Source of the DNA: Chlamydiota bacterium
Lineage (GTDB): Bacteria > Chlamydiota > Chlamydiia > Chlamydiales > Rhabdochlamydiaceae
Length of the DNA stretch: 7,847 nucleotides
Reading direction: 5' to 3'
NCBI GenBank assembly: GCA_016866585.1
Contig: VGMB01000064.1
Coordinates: forward strand, 1 to 7,847
In this document: positions 5,852 to 7,847 of the stretch, one piece after another
Numbering within the stretch: position 1 is the stretch's first letter
Layout: each line of letters starts with the position of its first letter
Translations under genes and position numbers: made by a program
Notes under the pieces: model-generated
The model's database searches: none
Seen by the model: the letters and a program-made list of their open reading frames with translations, nothing else
What the model was told of the DNA's origin: nothing

Positions 5852-6014
5852 ACAACTAGACACGCTAGCAAAGCAGTTGTGCTAACGATTCGCGTACAGG
5901 AATCTCGCTTGTAAGATCCGAAGGCGTTGCCATCACAGGAGCCGTCCGAGGAGGACTCGAGGATCGGGTTATACCCGTCCGAAAATGCGCTGTAAGCGCC
6001 GCTTGAAGCCTTCG
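5852..6014 (-). ncRNA. Candidate omega RNA / right-end RNA of the IS607 element
   Basis: TnpB nucleases usually work with an RNA made from the 3' end of tnpB and the element's right end. Here this segment is GC-rich compared with its surroundings and carries nested inverted repeats: GCGCT/AGCGC (5987-5999), CGGGT/ACCCG extended by GGA/TCC with one bulge (5961-5980), and GTCC/GGAC (5944-5956). All three are enclosed by the distant pair CGAAGGC/GCCTTCG (5919-5925 with 6008-6014). A further helix is ACAACT/AGTTGT (5852-5857 with 5875-5880). It overlaps the last ~50 codons of tnpB, which are low-complexity. Exact ends are unknown; if real, the guide would come from the flank below about 5850. Confidence 0.45.
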
Positions 6015-7445
6015 ATTGAGCTGCCCCCATTGATGCCATACATGCTTGGATCGATTCCTCACGGGTAGATCCAAGGTGACATGACCTCCTTTTCCGTCAG
6101 GAATTTCCTTTCGGCCTTGGGGCATTCTTTCTGAGACTCCTAAAAATCTGCGACCTATGCTAAGGGCCGCTGCATGATGAATAGACAATCCATACCGTTT
6201 TGCAAATTTAACGCGTCCAATCAGAGAACTAAAGGCTGGATTGACCGTCTGTACTTGTATTCCTTTTGAGGCCCCTTTCGCTTTGAGATGAGTTAAAATA
6301 TTCTGGTAAGCAAAAGAAGAGAGCATTCGGGCATAAGAGTTTTTTTCTTCCCGAAGGGAAGATTTTTTCTTCTGAAAATCAAGGTTTTCTAGAACAAGAG
6401 GTTTTTTGGTCGTGAAGCAAAGCTGAATAACCTTGGCTGATGCATCTCCGATGATCGCTCGAATTTGGTGTTTTGTTTTTCCATGTATTGGAAGAGGAAT
6501 TGTCAGCGCTTGTAGAGGATTACCAAAACGATCTGTTTCAAGAACGGCTAAATGATCGGCGTTAATATCTACACCGATGACTCCGAGCTCTTTTTTTGTG
6601 ATCCAGGCAGGTGGCTTTAATTCAGTGCTGGCAAAGAGAAGCCAGCCCTTAGCATCTTTTTTCAGGCGAAAAGTGATTGCGCGTCCATGTTTTGAATAAG
6701 AGGGATCTCTGAGAAGAAATAGATCTTTTCTTATTTTTGCATCCAAAAGAGCTTCTGTTAAAGCTTCATGCCCGTAGGCAAAACGGATATTTGGTAAGAT
6801 GAGGTATTTACCAAATTTCTGAGCCAGGGCGTCTGGCATTCTAATTCGAATATTAAAAGAACCATCAGTGTTTATGGTGGCTGTAGCGCTTTGGTTGCCA
6901 GCTGTCTCATCTTTTGAGCCCAAGATAAAAATCTCTGATTTCCGGTTCTGTTGCCAATCTAATTTCCATTCTTCATGAGATGCGTATCTATTGGCTGCAA
7001 GGTTAAATTGTGAATGAAAGAGTTTTTTGCAGCCAAAGCAAAGAGAGACTTTTCCTGAAGAGATTGCTTCTTCCAGTTTCTTCAGTCCTCCCTGTAATCT
7101 GGCAAGCCTTCGTTTCTTTTGATGGATAATTTTTTTGCTCTTGAGTTTTTTTATCTTTGTCTCGAGTGCTTTAATAGTTTCTTTTTTCCTGGCGATCAGC
7201 AATCGATTCCGCTTCTGGATTGAGGAGATTTTTCCTTCAAGATTTACTCTCACTGCATTGAATTGACGAGCTGTGAGACCAAAGCGAATGAGGTAAGAAG
7301 ACTTTAGATCGTTTATTTTTTTGCCTGAGGCAAGGTCTGCGAATAAACAACGTTCAGCATATCCCATTAAATCCGCATATTCTGAACAAGGTTCTTCAAT
7401 TTCAGAAAAAATGCGAGTTTGATAGGTACGAGTCAGATCAGACAT
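5865..7445 (-). CDS. tnpB: TnpB-like RNA-guided nuclease family protein, unusual RuvC-III
   Basis: The 526-aa product belongs to the TnpB/OrfB family of IS605 and IS607 elements, relatives of Cas12. Residues 70-130 are a lysine-rich coiled coil. Next come a CFGCKKLFHSQFNLAANR segment (136-153) and SKDETAGNQSA (177-187), typical of a divergent TnpB branch as I recall it. RuvC-I is GVIGVDINADHLAV with Asp293; RuvC-II is LVLENLDF with Glu353. The usual CxxC...CxxC zinc finger and the DRDxNAA RuvC-III motif are absent. Their place is taken by VNPAFSSLIG and YGLSIHHAAALSIGRR (418-433), with His at the Asp position. Nuclease activity is therefore open. The C-terminal ~40 residues are Ser/Pro/Thr-rich and encoded over the structured right end. 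The start ATG 7445-7443 overlaps the tnpA stop by 8 nt (ATGTCTGA), which suggests translational coupling; no strong Shine-Dalgarno sequence is seen. TnpB is dispensable for transposition in known elements and promotes element retention by cutting donor sites. Confidence 0.9.
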   Translation of the reverse strand: MSDLTRTYQTRIFSEIEEPCSEYADLMGYAERCLFADLASGKKINDLKSSYLIRFGLTARQFNAVRVNLEGKISSIQKRNRLLIARKKETIKALETKIKKLKSKKIIHQKKRRLARLQGGLKKLEEAISSGKVSLCFGCKKLFHSQFNLAANRYASHEEWKLDWQQNRKSEIFILGSKDETAGNQSATATINTDGSFNIRIRMPDALAQKFGKYLILPNIRFAYGHEALTEALLDAKIRKDLFLLRDPSYSKHGRAITFRLKKDAKGWLLFASTELKPPAWITKKELGVIGVDINADHLAVLETDRFGNPLQALTIPLPIHGKTKHQIRAIIGDASAKVIQLCFTTKKPLVLENLDFQKKKSSLREEKNSYARMLSSFAYQNILTHLKAKGASKGIQVQTVNPAFSSLIGRVKFAKRYGLSIHHAAALSIGRRFLGVSERMPQGRKEIPDGKGGHVTLDLPVRNRSKHVWHQWGQLNRRLQAALTAHFRTGITRSSSPPRTAPVMATPSDLTSEIPVRESLAQLLC

Positions 7446-7847
7446 TTTCTGCTGCTGCCTTTAAGGATTGTAGAAGTTTTTGATTTTTTCGAGACAGAGC
7501 TCCATATAGTCTTGCTGAAAAAACTGTAATAATCTCTAACACATCTTGCACCAAGTCATCTTCGAACCGAGTGTCTTCAGATCTATTCATGACAACAACC
7601 TCTACTCCAAATTGTTCACAGAGCCCAAACACGAGTTCTGATCCAAAACGCAGAAGACGATCTTTGTGGGTTAGAATTAATCGATCTATTTTCCCCGAAC
7701 AGATCATTTGCATCAATTTTTTTAAGCCTCGTTTTTGAAAATTCAATCCAGACCCAAGATCTTGAACAATCTCATAGGTCCAACCATTAGCAACACAAAA
7801 ACTCTCTAGTACTTGGGTTTGTCTGAGAAGATCTTCTTTTTGATCGT
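7438..7847 (-). CDS. tnpA: IS607-type serine recombinase (transposase), 5' end outside window
   Basis: The frame is open to the right edge, and the last 135 codons are visible. Residues DQKEDLLRQTQVLESFC at the visible start, DLGSGLN (29-35), IDRLILTHKDRLLRFG (53-68), DDLVQDVLEIITVFSARLYG (96-115) and a basic tail SRKNQKLL are hallmarks of the IS607 serine recombinase catalytic domain, which cuts and rejoins DNA through a serine-DNA link. The catalytic serine (in the family's ARVSS motif) and the N-terminal MerR-like DNA-binding domain lie beyond the window. A TTG at 7746-7744 is internal to the conserved domain and is not the start. The stop overlaps the tnpB start. No frameshift or stop interrupts the visible part, so the element may be intact on this side. 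Confidence 0.93.
   Translation of the reverse strand, partial: DQKEDLLRQTQVLESFCVANGWTYEIVQDLGSGLNFQKRGLKKLMQMICSGKIDRLILTHKDRLLRFGSELVFGLCEQFGVEVVVMNRSEDTRFEDDLVQDVLEIITVFSARLYGALSRKNQKLLQSLKAAAENV

Larger units (their letters stand above)
5837..7847 (-). mobile_element. IS607-family element, 5' end outside the window
   Basis: A serine recombinase gene overlapping a tnpB-like gene on the same strand is the standard IS607 layout, and a structured GC-rich segment follows tnpB. The left end, upstream of tnpA, is beyond the window. The right end is not sharply defined: composition drops from GC-rich to host-like AT-rich near 5850. A 15-bp interrupted palindrome, CTATG/CATAG (5837-5851), sits at this transition with GG in its loop on the minus strand. 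IS607 elements lack long terminal inverted repeats and target duplications, so no further boundary mark is expected. Confidence 0.8.

Noticed and set aside
5827..6039. 70-codon minus-strand frame inside the tnpB 3' end
   Set aside because: It overlaps tnpB in another frame within a segment constrained by RNA-like structure, and resembles no known protein.
7744..7746. TTG as start of a short recombinase
   Set aside because: The conserved serine-recombinase sequence continues without a stop to the window edge, so the gene is longer.
1..7847. CRISPR array, rRNA or phage genes
   Set aside because: No regularly spaced repeats, rRNA sequence or phage structural gene pattern was seen on either strand.

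Overview
The window looks like a piece of an AT-rich bacterial chromosome, most likely from a Chlamydiae-type organism, perhaps an environmental, amoeba-associated chlamydia. The main argument is the predicted IF3 protein: its N-terminus and its lysine-rich linker resemble chlamydial IF3 as I remember it. A pheS gene without an adjacent pheT is compatible with this. The assignment is an inference from recalled sequences and no search was run. Every gene I can support lies on the minus strand.

Layout from right to left, which is the direction of transcription. (1) Positions about 5837-7847 hold most of an IS607-type element: a serine recombinase (tnpA, cut by the window edge), an overlapping tnpB-like gene with an unusual RuvC-III region and no visible zinc finger, and a structured GC-rich 3' end that is a candidate omega RNA and right end. 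(2) Positions 5062-5820 hold a short-chain dehydrogenase/reductase gene immediately downstream of the element. It has no good ribosome-binding site or ATG, so its 5' region may have been rewired by the insertion. (3) Positions 4927-1019 look like one translation-related transcription unit: tRNA-Val(GAC), a degenerate threonyl-tRNA-synthetase-like gene, infC, rpmI, rplT, a strong terminator-like hairpin, and pheS. (4) Positions 918-1 hold the start of a peptidase-M19 (dipeptidase-like) gene that runs off the left edge.

The translation unit deserves most attention. The gene upstream of infC occupies the place of thrS in the enterobacterial thrS-infC-rpmI-rplT-pheS cluster, but its product has lost the TGS domain, the editing residues and all three zinc ligands of genuine ThrS. 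Its ATG lies only 7 nt from the 3' end of the tRNA, so tRNA processing would leave a nearly leaderless mRNA. infC has no ATG, GTG or TTG available at its N-terminus; a CTG with a well-placed Shine-Dalgarno sequence is the best start. This recalls the AUU start of E. coli infC, which supports autoregulation by IF3. rpmI and pheS start with GTG. A classic intrinsic terminator sits between rplT and pheS, where E. coli has its pheST attenuator.
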